Source: Paracoccaceae bacterium (GTDB lineage Bacteria > Pseudomonadota > Alphaproteobacteria > Rhodobacterales > Rhodobacteraceae). Taken from it: a DNA stretch of 64,000 nucleotides. Under the pieces are notes generated by a model. The model saw only the letters and a list, made by a program, of their open reading frames with translations, searched no databases and was not told the DNA's origin. The stretch lies in assembly GCA_022843025.1 (NCBI GenBank), contig JALHOL010000002.1:62001-126000 (forward strand). The letters are read 5' to 3'. This document shows positions 8,708 through 17,558 of this stretch, one piece after another; within the stretch, counting starts at the first letter, position 1, and each line of letters opens with the position of its first letter. Made by a program: the position numbers and the translations under genes.

Positions 8708-9687
8708 TGGCCGCCCTCACCCGCCTTGCAGATAGAAACTTCCTCATCATCGGCCGCGCCGGGATGGATCTCTACGCCGATCCGCCCGGCACGCCGATAG
8801 AAGACGCCACCCGCTTCACCACCGCCCTCGGCGGTTCTTCGGCCAATATCGCCGTGGGTCTGGTCAAACAGGGCTGCAAAGCTGCGCTCCTGACCTGCAT
8901 CTCCGATGATGCCGTGGGCCGCTTCTGCCGCAACGAACTCACCCGCTACGGCATCGATCACACCCATGTTCGCGCCGTGGCGGGTGAGGCGCGCAATTCA
9001 CTGGCCGTGGTCGAAACCCGGCTGGAAAACTGCCAATCCGTCATCTACCGCAACAACGCCGCCGATTTCGCCATGACAGATGCCGATGTCGAACCCATTG
9101 ACTACGCATCCTATTCCGCCCTCATCACCACCGGCACCGTCCTCGCGGCGGAACCCTCGCGCAGCGCCACCTTCCGCGCCTTCGCCCTCGCCCGCGCCGC
9201 TGGCCTGCCGTTGATCTTCGATGTGGACTACCGCCCCTATTCCTGGCCCTCCGCCGCCGTCGCGTCCGAGGTTTATTCCCGCGCCGCCGCCCTCTGCGAC
9301 GTCATCATCGGCAATGACGTGGAGTTTGGCTTCATGGCGGGCGACCCCGCAAATGGCCTCGCAAAAGCCCGCAGCCTCATCACTCAAGGCGCGCAGATCG
9401 TCATCTACAAGATGGGCGAAAAGGGCGCGATCACCCTCACGCCTGATGGCGAGTTTGCCACCGGGATCTACCCCACCGCCGCCCTCAAGCCCACCGGCGC
9501 GGGCGACAGCTTCCTCGCAGCCCTCATCGCCGCCCTCGCCGCAGGCCAACCGCTGCACCAATCCGTCCTGCGCGGCTCTGCTGCCGCCGCCATGGTCGTC
9601 GCCCGCGTCGGCTGCGCCCCGGCCATGCCCACCACGGCCGAGCTTGACGATTTCCTCACCCACCATCCCGGCCCAACGACAGGCTGA
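8707..9687 (+). CDS. iolC: 5-dehydro-2-deoxygluconokinase IolC
   Basis: 326 aa PfkB/ribokinase-family sugar kinase. Visible are the substrate-side motif LGGSSANIAVGL near residue 43 and the anion-hole/catalytic motif PTGAGDSFLAAL near 262. IolC phosphorylates 5-dehydro-2-deoxy-D-gluconate before aldol cleavage. In some bacteria IolC is fused to a DUF2090 aldolase-like domain; here the kinase is stand-alone and the aldolase is encoded two genes downstream. Start overlaps the iolD stop as TGATG. Confidence 0.93.
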   Translation: MAALTRLADRNFLIIGRAGMDLYADPPGTPIEDATRFTTALGGSSANIAVGLVKQGCKAALLTCISDDAVGRFCRNELTRYGIDHTHVRAVAGEARNSLAVVETRLENCQSVIYRNNAADFAMTDADVEPIDYASYSALITTGTVLAAEPSRSATFRAFALARAAGLPLIFDVDYRPYSWPSAAVASEVYSRAAALCDVIIGNDVEFGFMAGDPANGLAKARSLITQGAQIVIYKMGEKGAITLTPDGEFATGIYPTAALKPTGAGDSFLAALIAALAAGQPLHQSVLRGSAAAAMVVARVGCAPAMPTTAELDDFLTHHPGPTTG

Positions 9688-9698
9688 AAGGAACCCCC

Positions 9699-10556
9699 AT
9701 GCACATCGCCCCGCATGACAATGCCAACCGCCCCATCGTGGACCGCGATGATCCGCTGGTCCCGCTGGTCTATTTCAACATCCTGCGCCTGAAGGCGGGC
9801 GAAACCTTCGATTACCAGACGCCGGGATACGAGACCTGCATCGTCCCCGCCACCGGCACCGTGACCGTGGAAACCATGGGCCAGACCTTTGCCGATATCG
9901 GCCATCGCGGCACCGATGTCTGGGATGGCGAACCCGAAGGCGTCTATATCCCCACCAATGCCGCCACCCGCATCACCGCCCGCACCGATACGGAAACCTT
10001 CATCGCAGGCGCGCGTTTCGCGGAAACCCTGCGCCCCTTCGCCGTCCGCGCCGCGGATATCGACAAGGTACAATACGGCTCGGATGACACCAAAACCCAC
10101 CGCAAGATCAAGCACATCCTCGGCGCCGCCTACCATGACCGCGTCGGTCGCCTGCTGGTGTCTGAGCTTTACACCGTCGGCCAAGGCGGCTGGTCCGGCT
10201 TTCCCAGCCACAAGCACGACACCGACCGCCGCGATCCCACCACCGGGGACCTCATCGAAACCCGCCATGACGAATGCTACAACTTCCGCTTCCGCCCCGA
10301 TTACGGTTCCGGCCTGCAAATGCTGCAACGCGTGGACAACGAACCCGGCGACGCCTATCACATCATGAACCGCTCCACGGTCCTGATCGACAAGGGCTAT
10401 CACCCCTGCTCCGTCCTGCCGGGGTATGAGATGTATTATTTCACCATCCTCGGCGGCCAAAGCCAGCGCAGCCTGAAGCAGTTCTTCCAACCCACCCACG
10501 CCGCCCAGCTTCACACCATCCCCGGCATCATGGATATGGTGGCCAAGTTCAAATGA
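9699..10556 (+). CDS. iolB: 5-deoxy-glucuronate isomerase IolB
   Basis: 285 aa cupin-fold isomerase. GWSGFPSHKHDTD around residue 165 carries the conserved metal-binding histidines, and the C-terminal region keeps HPCSVLPGYEMYYFTI. It converts 5-deoxy-D-glucuronate to 5-dehydro-2-deoxy-D-gluconate, the IolC substrate. AAGGAA precedes the ATG. The stop overlaps the start of the aldolase gene by 4 nt (ATGA), consistent with translational coupling. Confidence 0.95.
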   Translation: MHIAPHDNANRPIVDRDDPLVPLVYFNILRLKAGETFDYQTPGYETCIVPATGTVTVETMGQTFADIGHRGTDVWDGEPEGVYIPTNAATRITARTDTETFIAGARFAETLRPFAVRAADIDKVQYGSDDTKTHRKIKHILGAAYHDRVGRLLVSELYTVGQGGWSGFPSHKHDTDRRDPTTGDLIETRHDECYNFRFRPDYGSGLQMLQRVDNEPGDAYHIMNRSTVLIDKGYHPCSVLPGYEMYYFTILGGQSQRSLKQFFQPTHAAQLHTIPGIMDMVAKFK

Positions 10557-11398
10557 CGCTTGTCACCCTCGCCCAGGTCCTCCAACCCGCGCTGTACCAA
10601 GGTTACGCCGTCCCTGGCCTCGTGTGCCTCGGCTGGGAGGATATGCGCGCCTACGTCACTGCCGCACAGGCCGAACAAGCCCCCCTTATCCTTCAGGCCG
10701 GCCCCGGCTGCCGTGCCCATACGCCCTTGCCCATCCTCGGCGCGATGTTCCGGCATCTGGCCGCCAGCGTCGATATCCCCATCGTCGCCCATCTCGACCA
10801 CGCCCATTCCATCGACGAATGCAAAGCCGCGCTTGATGCGGGCTTCACCTCCGTGATGTTCGATGGCTCCCGCCTGCCGCTTGATGAAAACATCGCCCAA
10901 ACCGCCGCCGTCGCCGCGCTCGCCCATGCCGCGGGCATGTCCTGCGAAGGCGAAATCGGCTTCGTCGGCTATACCTCCGGCGAAGCCTCCCAAGGCACAG
11001 ACCCGGACCAGGCCGCCCGCTTCGCCCGTGAAACCCGCGTCGACGCCATGGCCATTTCCGTCGGCAACGTTCACCTCCAGACAAACCACAGCGCGGGCCT
11101 CGACCTTGCCCGCCTCACCGCGATCCAATCCCTCACCACCACCCCCCTCGTCATCCATGGCGGCTCCGGCGTGCCCCCGGCTCAACGGGCCGACCTCGCC
11201 GCCCGCACCCATATCTGCAAGTTCAACATCGGCACCGAACTGCGGCAGGTCTTCGGCCAATCCCTCCGCGCCGCCCTTGCCGCCCATCCTGACCGTTTCG
11301 ACCGGATCGAGATCCTGCGCGAAACCGAAGCCCCCCTCGCCGCCGCCGCCCGGGATGTCATCCGCAGCACTGGCGCCTCTGGCCGCGCCAAGGCCTAG
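10553..11398 (+). CDS. class II aldolase of the IolJ/FbaA family
   Basis: 281 aa. Class II (zinc) ketose-bisphosphate aldolase signatures: HLDHAHSIDECKAALDAG near residue 82, SVMFDGSRLPLDENI, the later histidine in GNVHL, and VIHGGSGVP near 200. At the end of the iol operon it most likely cleaves 6-phospho-5-dehydro-2-deoxy-D-gluconate to malonic semialdehyde and DHAP (IolJ role). It could instead be a generic tagatose or fructose-bisphosphate aldolase. It ends in a 4-bp convergent overlap with the sigma factor gene (shared CTAG). No iolA (methylmalonate-semialdehyde dehydrogenase) or inositol transporter follows. Confidence 0.85.
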   Translation: MTLVTLAQVLQPALYQGYAVPGLVCLGWEDMRAYVTAAQAEQAPLILQAGPGCRAHTPLPILGAMFRHLAASVDIPIVAHLDHAHSIDECKAALDAGFTSVMFDGSRLPLDENIAQTAAVAALAHAAGMSCEGEIGFVGYTSGEASQGTDPDQAARFARETRVDAMAISVGNVHLQTNHSAGLDLARLTAIQSLTTTPLVIHGGSGVPPAQRADLAARTHICKFNIGTELRQVFGQSLRAALAAHPDRFDRIEILRETEAPLAAAARDVIRSTGASGRAKA

Positions 11399-12618
11399 GC
11401 CAACCCGAACACCCGGCCCAGATGCGCCCGCACCGCCGCGTCCGGCGTCACCTCCAGCGCCCGCCGCACGGCCGCCTTCCCCCCCACCCGGTCCCCCAGA
11501 TCCAAAAGGCAATGCGCCCGCACCACCAGCGCCGCCTGATACCCCTCCCGCGCCGCCACAGGCAGCCCGTCCAGCAGCGCCAGCGCCCCCGCCACATCCC
11601 CCGCCTCACGCCGGATCGCAGCATGAGCCACCGCGCCCCCGACCGTGGGGTGAAACCGCGCCAGCATGCCATACAGCGTGTCCAGCGCCGCGATGTTCAA
11701 CCGCCCCGTGATCCCCCGCTGCGCATGCACCGACTGGATCGCCGCCTCGCATTGAAACCGCCCGAACCGGCCCGCCCGCGCCGCCGCCACCAGCACCCCC
11801 TCCGCCTCGACGATCATGTCACGGTCCCACAGCGCGGGGTTCTGGTCTGACAGCGGCACGAACTGCCCGGTCCCATCCCGCCGCGCGCCCCGCCGCGCAT
11901 GGGCATGCAGCATCAGCGCCAACAGCCCCTTCACCTCCGGCTCCTCGGGCATCAATCCCAGCAGCACCCGCGCCAGATGAATCGCCTCCTCCGGCAGGCC
12001 CGCATCCGAAGCAGGCCCCGCCTCCCACCCGGTGCCGAACGCGGCATAGATTGCCTCCAGCACATCCTCCAACCGCTCCGGCATCTCTTCCGTCTCCGGC
12101 ACAGCAAAGCGCAACCCCGTCTCGCGGATGCGCGCCTTGGCGCGCACCAGCCGTTGCCCCATCGTGGCTGCAGGCACCAGAAAGGCCGCCGCAATCCGCG
12201 CTGCATCCAGCCCCAGCACCGTTTGCAGCATCAATGGCGCCCGCGCCGACGCATCAATCGCCGGATGCGCGCAGACAAACATCAGCGCCAACCGCGCATC
12301 CCCCGGCCCGGTTGCCGCCGCCTCCCGCTCTTCGGCCACAAAGATCACATCCGCAACCGCCGCCGCCCGCATCCGGTCATGCCGATAGGCATTCGCCAAC
12401 CCGTTGCGCGCCACCGTCACCAGCCACCCCTCCGGATTGCCGGGCACGCCCTGCACGGGCCAAACCTCCAGCGCCCGCGCAAAGGCCCCGGCCAGTGCCT
12501 CCTCGGCCAAGGCCACATCCCGCGTCCGCGCCGCAAGGATCGCCAGCAGCCGCCCATAAGACAGCCGCGCCGCCCGCTCGGCAGCCTCCCCCGCAGCAGC
12601 GGACGGCGCGGCAACCAT
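11395..12618 (-). CDS. ECF sigma factor with long C-terminal extension (ECF42-like)
   Basis: 407 aa, about twice the length of a simple ECF sigma. Residues 1-170 hold sigma2 (ALAEEALAGAFARAL, WLVTVARNGLANAYRHDRMR) and sigma4 (LGLDAARIAAAFLVPAATMGQR). The remaining about 230 residues are helical with TPR-like character (LDTLYGMLARFHP, GALALLDGLPVAAREGYQA, HCLLDLGDRVGGKAAVRRAL). This architecture and the DGPF/YciI partner 2 nt upstream match the ECF42 group, in which the extension, not an anti-sigma factor, controls activity (from family knowledge). No anti-sigma gene is seen. Third gene of a minus-strand set with the YciI and four-TM genes. Confidence 0.88.
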   Translation of the reverse strand: MVAAPSAAAGEAAERAARLSYGRLLAILAARTRDVALAEEALAGAFARALEVWPVQGVPGNPEGWLVTVARNGLANAYRHDRMRAAAVADVIFVAEEREAAATGPGDARLALMFVCAHPAIDASARAPLMLQTVLGLDAARIAAAFLVPAATMGQRLVRAKARIRETGLRFAVPETEEMPERLEDVLEAIYAAFGTGWEAGPASDAGLPEEAIHLARVLLGLMPEEPEVKGLLALMLHAHARRGARRDGTGQFVPLSDQNPALWDRDMIVEAEGVLVAAARAGRFGRFQCEAAIQSVHAQRGITGRLNIAALDTLYGMLARFHPTVGGAVAHAAIRREAGDVAGALALLDGLPVAAREGYQAALVVRAHCLLDLGDRVGGKAAVRRALEVTPDAAVRAHLGRVFGLA

Positions 12619-12620
12619 GA

Positions 12621-12989
12621 TCAGGCCCCGGGGGGTGCCATCGGCGGCAACACGGGCCGCACTTCAACCGACCCGGTCACCGCACAGGGCGCCCGCGCCG
12701 CCCAATCCAGCGCGCTGTCCAGATCGGGCACCTCAATCACGAAATACCCGCCCAACTGCTCTTTCGTGTCCGCAAACGGGCCGTCCTGCACATGGCGCTT
12801 GCCATCCACCACCCGCACGGTGGTGGCCAGCATCGGCCCCTGCAATCCGTCCCCCTTCACGATCACCCCCGCCGCCGCCATCGCACCGATAAAGGCGTTC
12901 CACCCGCCCCAATACTCGGCGGTCTCGGCAGGATCTGTCCGCCGCGCGAATTCGGCTTCGGTCTCGTTCAGCATCAACATGTATTGCAT
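12621..12989 (-). CDS. YciI/DGPF-family protein
   Basis: 122 aa, start MQYMLMLNETEAEF at 12989 behind GGAGAG; an upstream in-frame ATG at 13001 lacks a site. The motif QDGPFADTKEQLGGYFVIEV near residue 70 is the DGPF signature that gives the family its name, followed by ALDWAARAP. The fold is a dimeric ferredoxin-like alpha/beta barrel; enzymatic function is unknown. DGPF genes are the usual partners and targets of ECF42 sigma factors. The sigma start follows its stop by 2 nt. Confidence 0.9.
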   Translation of the reverse strand: MQYMLMLNETEAEFARRTDPAETAEYWGGWNAFIGAMAAAGVIVKGDGLQGPMLATTVRVVDGKRHVQDGPFADTKEQLGGYFVIEVPDLDSALDWAARAPCAVTGSVEVRPVLPPMAPPGA

Positions 12990-13004
12990 CACTCTCTCCA
13001 TCCT

Positions 13005-13454
13005 TCAGCGCAGCATGCCACGCTTGCGCGCGAAAAGGGACAGCGCAAACAGCGCCCCCGCAATCAAAACAACCGTGGTGATGATCACCAACTGCTCCGG
13101 CAATCCGGCAAAGACCCCATAGGCCAGATCGCCCGCGAACAGGGCAATATACCCCGCCAGAGACAACGCAAAAACCGGCACCACCGCCACCCGCCGCAAC
13201 AGCAGCAGCACAGACCCCACGGTCCCGCCGATCACCCCAACCGCAAACACCACCGTCATCCATCCCGGCAGCGCCAGATAGAGTTCCGCCTGCTCCGCCG
13301 TCATCCCCGCCGCCATCAGGCTCTCGCCCGTCTGGCGCAAGGATCCGGCGAACTGCCACAACCCGAACAGGTTCCACCCCAGCCCCGCCACTGCCGCCAC
13401 TGGCAGCCAGATCCCAGCCCTGCCCCGCGCCCCTGCGCTCCATTGATCCGTCAT
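13005..13454 (-). CDS. small four-TM inner-membrane protein of the ECF42 set
   Basis: 149 aa starting at 13454 behind AGGAGGGTGAC; the frame also runs open far upstream to 15089 but that is shadow of the kinase gene. Four hydrophobic segments are apparent: WLPVAAVAGLGWNLFGLW, WMTVVFAVGVIGGTVGSVL, VVPVFALSLAGYIALFAG and LVIITTVVLIAGALFALSLF, ending in FARKRG. Similar proteins are sometimes annotated as sugar transporters without evidence; I assign no function. It is first of the minus-strand set and carries the candidate promoter, so it is the likely entry point for ECF42-driven transcription. Confidence 0.8.
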   Translation of the reverse strand: MTDQWSAGARGRAGIWLPVAAVAGLGWNLFGLWQFAGSLRQTGESLMAAGMTAEQAELYLALPGWMTVVFAVGVIGGTVGSVLLLLRRVAVVPVFALSLAGYIALFAGDLAYGVFAGLPEQLVIITTVVLIAGALFALSLFARKRGMLR

Positions 13455-13820
13455 GTCACCCTCCTGTGTGCCTCTCCGGCACGCGCCGGATACAACAGTG
13501 ACACCCGGCCCCCCGCGATTTCGACAAACCGCAAAAGAATTTTTCACGGCCCCCTCATGCCGCAACTCCCGCGCGAACCTGCCCCCAAAAATACGGCCCG
13601 GCAGCACGTCCATCCCCTCGAAAACAAACCGTTTCCCAATCACGATGCGTGAATGAACAGCTTCGCCAAGTGTGCGACGCAAAAAGGCCACAACCTTGAG
13701 TTGGATTGTTCCGGCGCAATGTCCTTTTCGCGCGACACTGTTATTACAAGTTAACGATGTATTCAGTTCCGGCAGCACCACCTGCGGGCAAACACAACAG
13801 ACAGGGACAGAGGTTCGGGA
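13455..13820. other. intergenic region between the ECF42 set and the hybrid kinase
   Basis: 366 bp of divergent upstream sequence. It holds the TGTCGAAA element serving the minus-strand set. On the plus side, upstream of the kinase, it has an AT-richer stretch with GTTAACGATG near 13751, resembling a CtrA-type half-site. No ORF, RNA gene or repeat could be supported. Confidence 0.5.
13519..13526 (-). promoter_or_regulatory. candidate ECF42-type -35 element TGTCGAAA
   Basis: TGTCGAAA lies 64 nt before the start of the four-TM gene that leads the YciI-sigma set. TGTCGA-type -35 elements are described for ECF42 target promoters (recalled). The -10 is less clear; a GTC lies about 16-18 nt downstream. 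It would make the sigma factor autoregulatory. Confidence 0.5.
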
Positions 13821-16800
13821 ATGACCAAACAATGGCAGAGGAGGCCACAAGTCAGCGCGCCGCCCGCCATTTCCCGTTTGTATCGCCTCGTCATATCCCT
13901 CGTCCTTGCCCTTTCTCGTCCACTCGCCCCGCTGCTTTGCCTTCTTCTCGCCCTCGCCCCGGCGTCGGCGCAGGACAGCCAGCCCCTCACCGTGGTCTTC
14001 CCCGATCGCCTCCCGCCCTATGTGATCCTCGACAACAACGGCGGCGTCACCGGCATCCGCGCCGATCTCTGGGCGGAATGGTCCAAGGTCACCGGCATCC
14101 CCGTCATCCTGAAACAGGCGGCCTGGCCCAACTTGCGCCAACAGATCACCGACGGCACCGCCGACGTGATCGATATGGCGCAATTCACCCCCGACCGCGG
14201 CGACTGGCTCGCCTACAGCCCGTCCTATCTCGATCTGTCCTACGCGATTTTCCAACCCGCCCGTGACCGCACCACCACGCCCGACATTCCGGCGCTGTCT
14301 TCCGTGACAGGCCACATCATCGGCACCCGCGCCGAAAGCCCCTGCGCCGCAACCCTTGCCGCCAACGGGGCGCAGGTCCGCAGCTTCCCCTCTGGCGACG
14401 CCATGACCAAAGCCGCCCGTGATGGCACGCTGCGGGTGTTCTGCCTGCCCATACCAATGGGAAATACGCTCTTTGCCCGCGCAGGCCTGCAAACCAGCTA
14501 CACCCACAGCGCCCCCATCCTCGATATCGCCGCCCATTGGGCCGTGGCCGAAGGCAACCCGGCCCTTTATGCCACCGTCCTTGATGGGTTTGCGCAAATC
14601 CCGCCCGACCGCATCCGCGCAATCGAAGATAGCTGGATCGGCAGCCGCGATTTCACCTTCCTCGGCATTGGCGGTGACAAGCTCCCCCTCTTTCTGGGTG
14701 CCCTGATCCTCGCCATCAGCGTGGCGCTGGCCACCACAGTCTTGCTGCGCCGCAGGCTGGACCGCGCCCTCGCCACACGCGCCGAAATCGCCGATGCGCT
14801 GCGCCGCCGCCTGACCGAACAGGATTGCCTCAACCGCGTCGCACAGGCCACCGAAGACATGGCCCGCCCCCTGCCTGACATCCTCGCCGATCTGGCCGAT
14901 GCGCTGGCCACCGGCATCGGCACCCAGGGCCAGACCCGTTTTCGCCTGCGCCTGTTTGGCGCGCTGCATGACGATATCCCCGCCGGTCTTGCACACGGCC
15001 AGGTTCCCCTCTTCACCCTCCCGCTGCTCGTCGATGGCCGCGCGCAGGGGGAAATCGCCGCCCTCCACCTCGCGCGCGGGGCTGCGCAACCGCTATCCCA
15101 GAACGATCACGCGCTGCTCACCCGCGCCGCCGCCCGCATCACCGCCCGCGCCGAAGCCGCCCGCGCCACCGCGCGCCTCGCACTCAGCGAGGAACGCTTC
15201 CGCCGCACCTTCCACCATTCTGCGCAAGCCACCGCCGTCATCCGCAAGGGCCGCTTCGCCGAGGCGAACGCCGCCGCCCTCGCCCTGCTTGGCTACCCCG
15301 AAGGGTCCACCTTCGTGGGCCTCACCCCCGAAGACATCTCTCCCGAACGCCAACCCGATGGCGAGTTGTCCGTCGAAAAGGGCGCCCGCCTGACCCGCGC
15401 CGTGCTGCAAAACGGCACCCTGAAATTCGATTGGGAACACATCCGCGCCGATGGCTCGCCCATCCTGTTCGAGGTGCTTCTGTCCGCCGTCTCAGATGGC
15501 GACAAGATGGAAATCTACACCCTTTGGAACGACATCACCGTCAAGCGCCGCGCCGAAGCCGCCCTCGCCGCCCATCAGCGCACGCTCGAGGCCCAGGTCG
15601 CCCTGCGCACCGATGAACTTTCCCGCCTGAACGAAGAACTTGGCACCCTGCTCGCCACCGCCGCCAGCGGCATCGCCCTCCTGCAAGACGGCCTGATCCG
15701 CAGCTGCAACCCGTCCCTGTCCCAGCTTCTCCTCATCCCGCAGGACGTCTTGGTCGGCAGCCCCCTCGCCCCGATCTTCCGCGACGCAGCCGAATGGACC
15801 GATTTCCGCGATCAGGCCCGCGCCGAAATGGCGCGCGGCGGCATCTATAGCATCAACAGCGAAATCCTGCGCGGCGATGGCAGCACGCTGTGGGTCGCCA
15901 TCCGCGCCAATGCCATCGACCCGCGCAATCCCGATGCCGGGGCCGTGCTGGTGATTGATGACATCTCCAACGCCTACCTTGCCAGCCGCCAGCTTGCCGC
16001 CGCCCGCGACATGGCCGAACAGGCCGCGCAGCTGAAATCCGAATTCCTCGCGCATATGAGCCATGAGTTGCGCTCGCCCATCAACGCCGTCCTCGGCTTT
16101 GCCGAACTGCTGCTGGGCACCCCGCTCACCGATCATCAGCGCGATTATCTTGGCAAGGTCCAGGCCTCTGGCCGCCACCTCCTGATGATCGTGAACGATG
16201 TCCTTGACCTCTCCAAGGTCGAGGCGGGCAAACTCCACATCGAACAGACGGAATTCCGGCTCGGCGCGGTGGTCAAGGCCGCCATTGATACCATCGCCGC
16301 CGCCACCGCCGAAAAGGGCATCGAACTCATCGTCCAGACCGACCCCGCCCTTCCCCGCCAATACATCGGCGATCCGCTGCGGATCACGCAGATCCTGATG
16401 AACCTGCTCACCAACGCGCTGAAATTCACCCAGCAGGGCGCCATCAACCTCGCAATTCAACCCCTCCCGCAGGGCGGCCTGCATTTTGCCATCACCGATA
16501 CCGGCATCGGCATCGCGCCCGATCACATCGGCCGCCTGTTCGAACGCTTCTCGCAGGCCGAAGATTCCACCGCCCGCCTCTATGGCGGCAGCGGCCTTGG
16601 CCTCGCCATCTGCCGCCAGCTTGCCGATCTCATGCAGGGTGAGGTGGGCGTCCAAAGCACCCCGGGCGAAGGCAGCACATTCTGGGTCAACCTGCCGCTT
16701 CAACCCCTGCCAGAGGCCCCGCGCCACGCTGCGCCCCCGCTCGCAGACCGCAGCCTGCTGGTGATCGACGATGTCCCCGCCGCGGCCGAGGCTGTCGCCA

Positions 16801-17558
16801 TCCACCTGCGCGCCGCCGGGGCCAGCGTCACCTGCACCACCTCAGCCGCCGACATCGCAACCGACCGCTTCGACGCCATCCTGATCGACAGCCGGATGCC
16901 GGAAACCGACGGCTTCGCCACCGCAGGCACCTTGCGCGAACGTCACGGCCCGTCCACCCCGCCGCTGCTGCTCCTCGCGCACAAGGGCGGGCAGGACATC
17001 GTTGATCAGGCCCATGCCGAAGGCTTCCGCGATCTGGTCATCAAACCCGCCGAACCCGATCTTCTCATCGCCCGGCTGACAGCCCTGTTCCAATCCCCCG
17101 GCACGCTGCACCCGGCCCCCGCCCCGCAGCCCGCCCCCCGCATCGCGCCCGCCCATGCCGGACGCAGCGCCCTTGTGGTGGATGACAACCCGCTCAACGT
17201 GGAACTGACCGTCGCCATGCTGGCCAATCAGGGCATCGCCACCGCCACCGCCACCAACGGGGCCGAGGCATTGCAGGCCCTTCTTGATCAGGATTTCGAT
17301 CTGATCCTGATCGACAGCCAGATGCCCGTGATGGACGGGATCGAAGCCACCCGCCGCATCCGCGCCCTGCCCACCGCCAAATCCACTGTCCCGATCATCG
17401 GCCTGACCGGCAATGCACGCGATACGGAACGCGAAGTGGCGCTGGATGCCGGCATGTCGGAATACATCGTCAAACCGATCTCACCCGCCACCCTGCGCGC
17501 CCTGCTGACCCGCCACTTGGGTGGTGACAAAACCCCCACGGCAAACGCCGCGAACTAG
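13821..17558 (+). CDS. BvgS-like hybrid sensor histidine kinase with periplasmic SBP domain
   Basis: 1245 aa. A signal peptide ends near ASAQ (residue 51). A family-3 solute-binding-type sensor domain follows at about 55-285 (VVFPDRLPPYVILDN, GTADVIDMAQFTPDR). A transmembrane helix lies at about 291-313, then a GAF-like stretch and two PAS domains (about 455-570 and 600-720). The kinase core has the H-box FLAHMSHELRSPINA with the phospho-accepting His near residue 747, and the G boxes DTGIGIAPD and GGSGLGLAIC. Two receiver domains follow at about 976-1090 (aspartate in LIDSRMP) and 1112-1235 (LIDSQMPVMDG). There is no Hpt domain and no adjacent output response regulator, so the partner is elsewhere. 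Ligand unknown, plausibly an amino acid or small organic molecule. Confidence 0.93.
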   Translation: MTKQWQRRPQVSAPPAISRLYRLVISLVLALSRPLAPLLCLLLALAPASAQDSQPLTVVFPDRLPPYVILDNNGGVTGIRADLWAEWSKVTGIPVILKQAAWPNLRQQITDGTADVIDMAQFTPDRGDWLAYSPSYLDLSYAIFQPARDRTTTPDIPALSSVTGHIIGTRAESPCAATLAANGAQVRSFPSGDAMTKAARDGTLRVFCLPIPMGNTLFARAGLQTSYTHSAPILDIAAHWAVAEGNPALYATVLDGFAQIPPDRIRAIEDSWIGSRDFTFLGIGGDKLPLFLGALILAISVALATTVLLRRRLDRALATRAEIADALRRRLTEQDCLNRVAQATEDMARPLPDILADLADALATGIGTQGQTRFRLRLFGALHDDIPAGLAHGQVPLFTLPLLVDGRAQGEIAALHLARGAAQPLSQNDHALLTRAAARITARAEAARATARLALSEERFRRTFHHSAQATAVIRKGRFAEANAAALALLGYPEGSTFVGLTPEDISPERQPDGELSVEKGARLTRAVLQNGTLKFDWEHIRADGSPILFEVLLSAVSDGDKMEIYTLWNDITVKRRAEAALAAHQRTLEAQVALRTDELSRLNEELGTLLATAASGIALLQDGLIRSCNPSLSQLLLIPQDVLVGSPLAPIFRDAAEWTDFRDQARAEMARGGIYSINSEILRGDGSTLWVAIRANAIDPRNPDAGAVLVIDDISNAYLASRQLAAARDMAEQAAQLKSEFLAHMSHELRSPINAVLGFAELLLGTPLTDHQRDYLGKVQASGRHLLMIVNDVLDLSKVEAGKLHIEQTEFRLGAVVKAAIDTIAAATAEKGIELIVQTDPALPRQYIGDPLRITQILMNLLTNALKFTQQGAINLAIQPLPQGGLHFAITDTGIGIAPDHIGRLFERFSQAEDSTARLYGGSGLGLAICRQLADLMQGEVGVQSTPGEGSTFWVNLPLQPLPEAPRHAAPPLADRSLLVIDDVPAAAEAVAIHLRAAGASVTCTTSAADIATDRFDAILIDSRMPETDGFATAGTLRERHGPSTPPLLLLAHKGGQDIVDQAHAEGFRDLVIKPAEPDLLIARLTALFQSPGTLHPAPAPQPAPRIAPAHAGRSALVVDDNPLNVELTVAMLANQGIATATATNGAEALQALLDQDFDLILIDSQMPVMDGIEATRRIRALPTAKSTVPIIGLTGNARDTEREVALDAGMSEYIVKPISPATLRALLTRHLGGDKTPTANAAN

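Noticed and set aside
13751-13765. CtrA operator before the hybrid kinase
   Set aside because: Only one good half-site (GTTAACGAT) is present; spacing to the next TTA is off by one.
13005-15089. 694-aa reading of the four-TM gene
   Set aside because: The upstream half is antisense to the kinase; a strong ribosome binding site supports the start at 13454.
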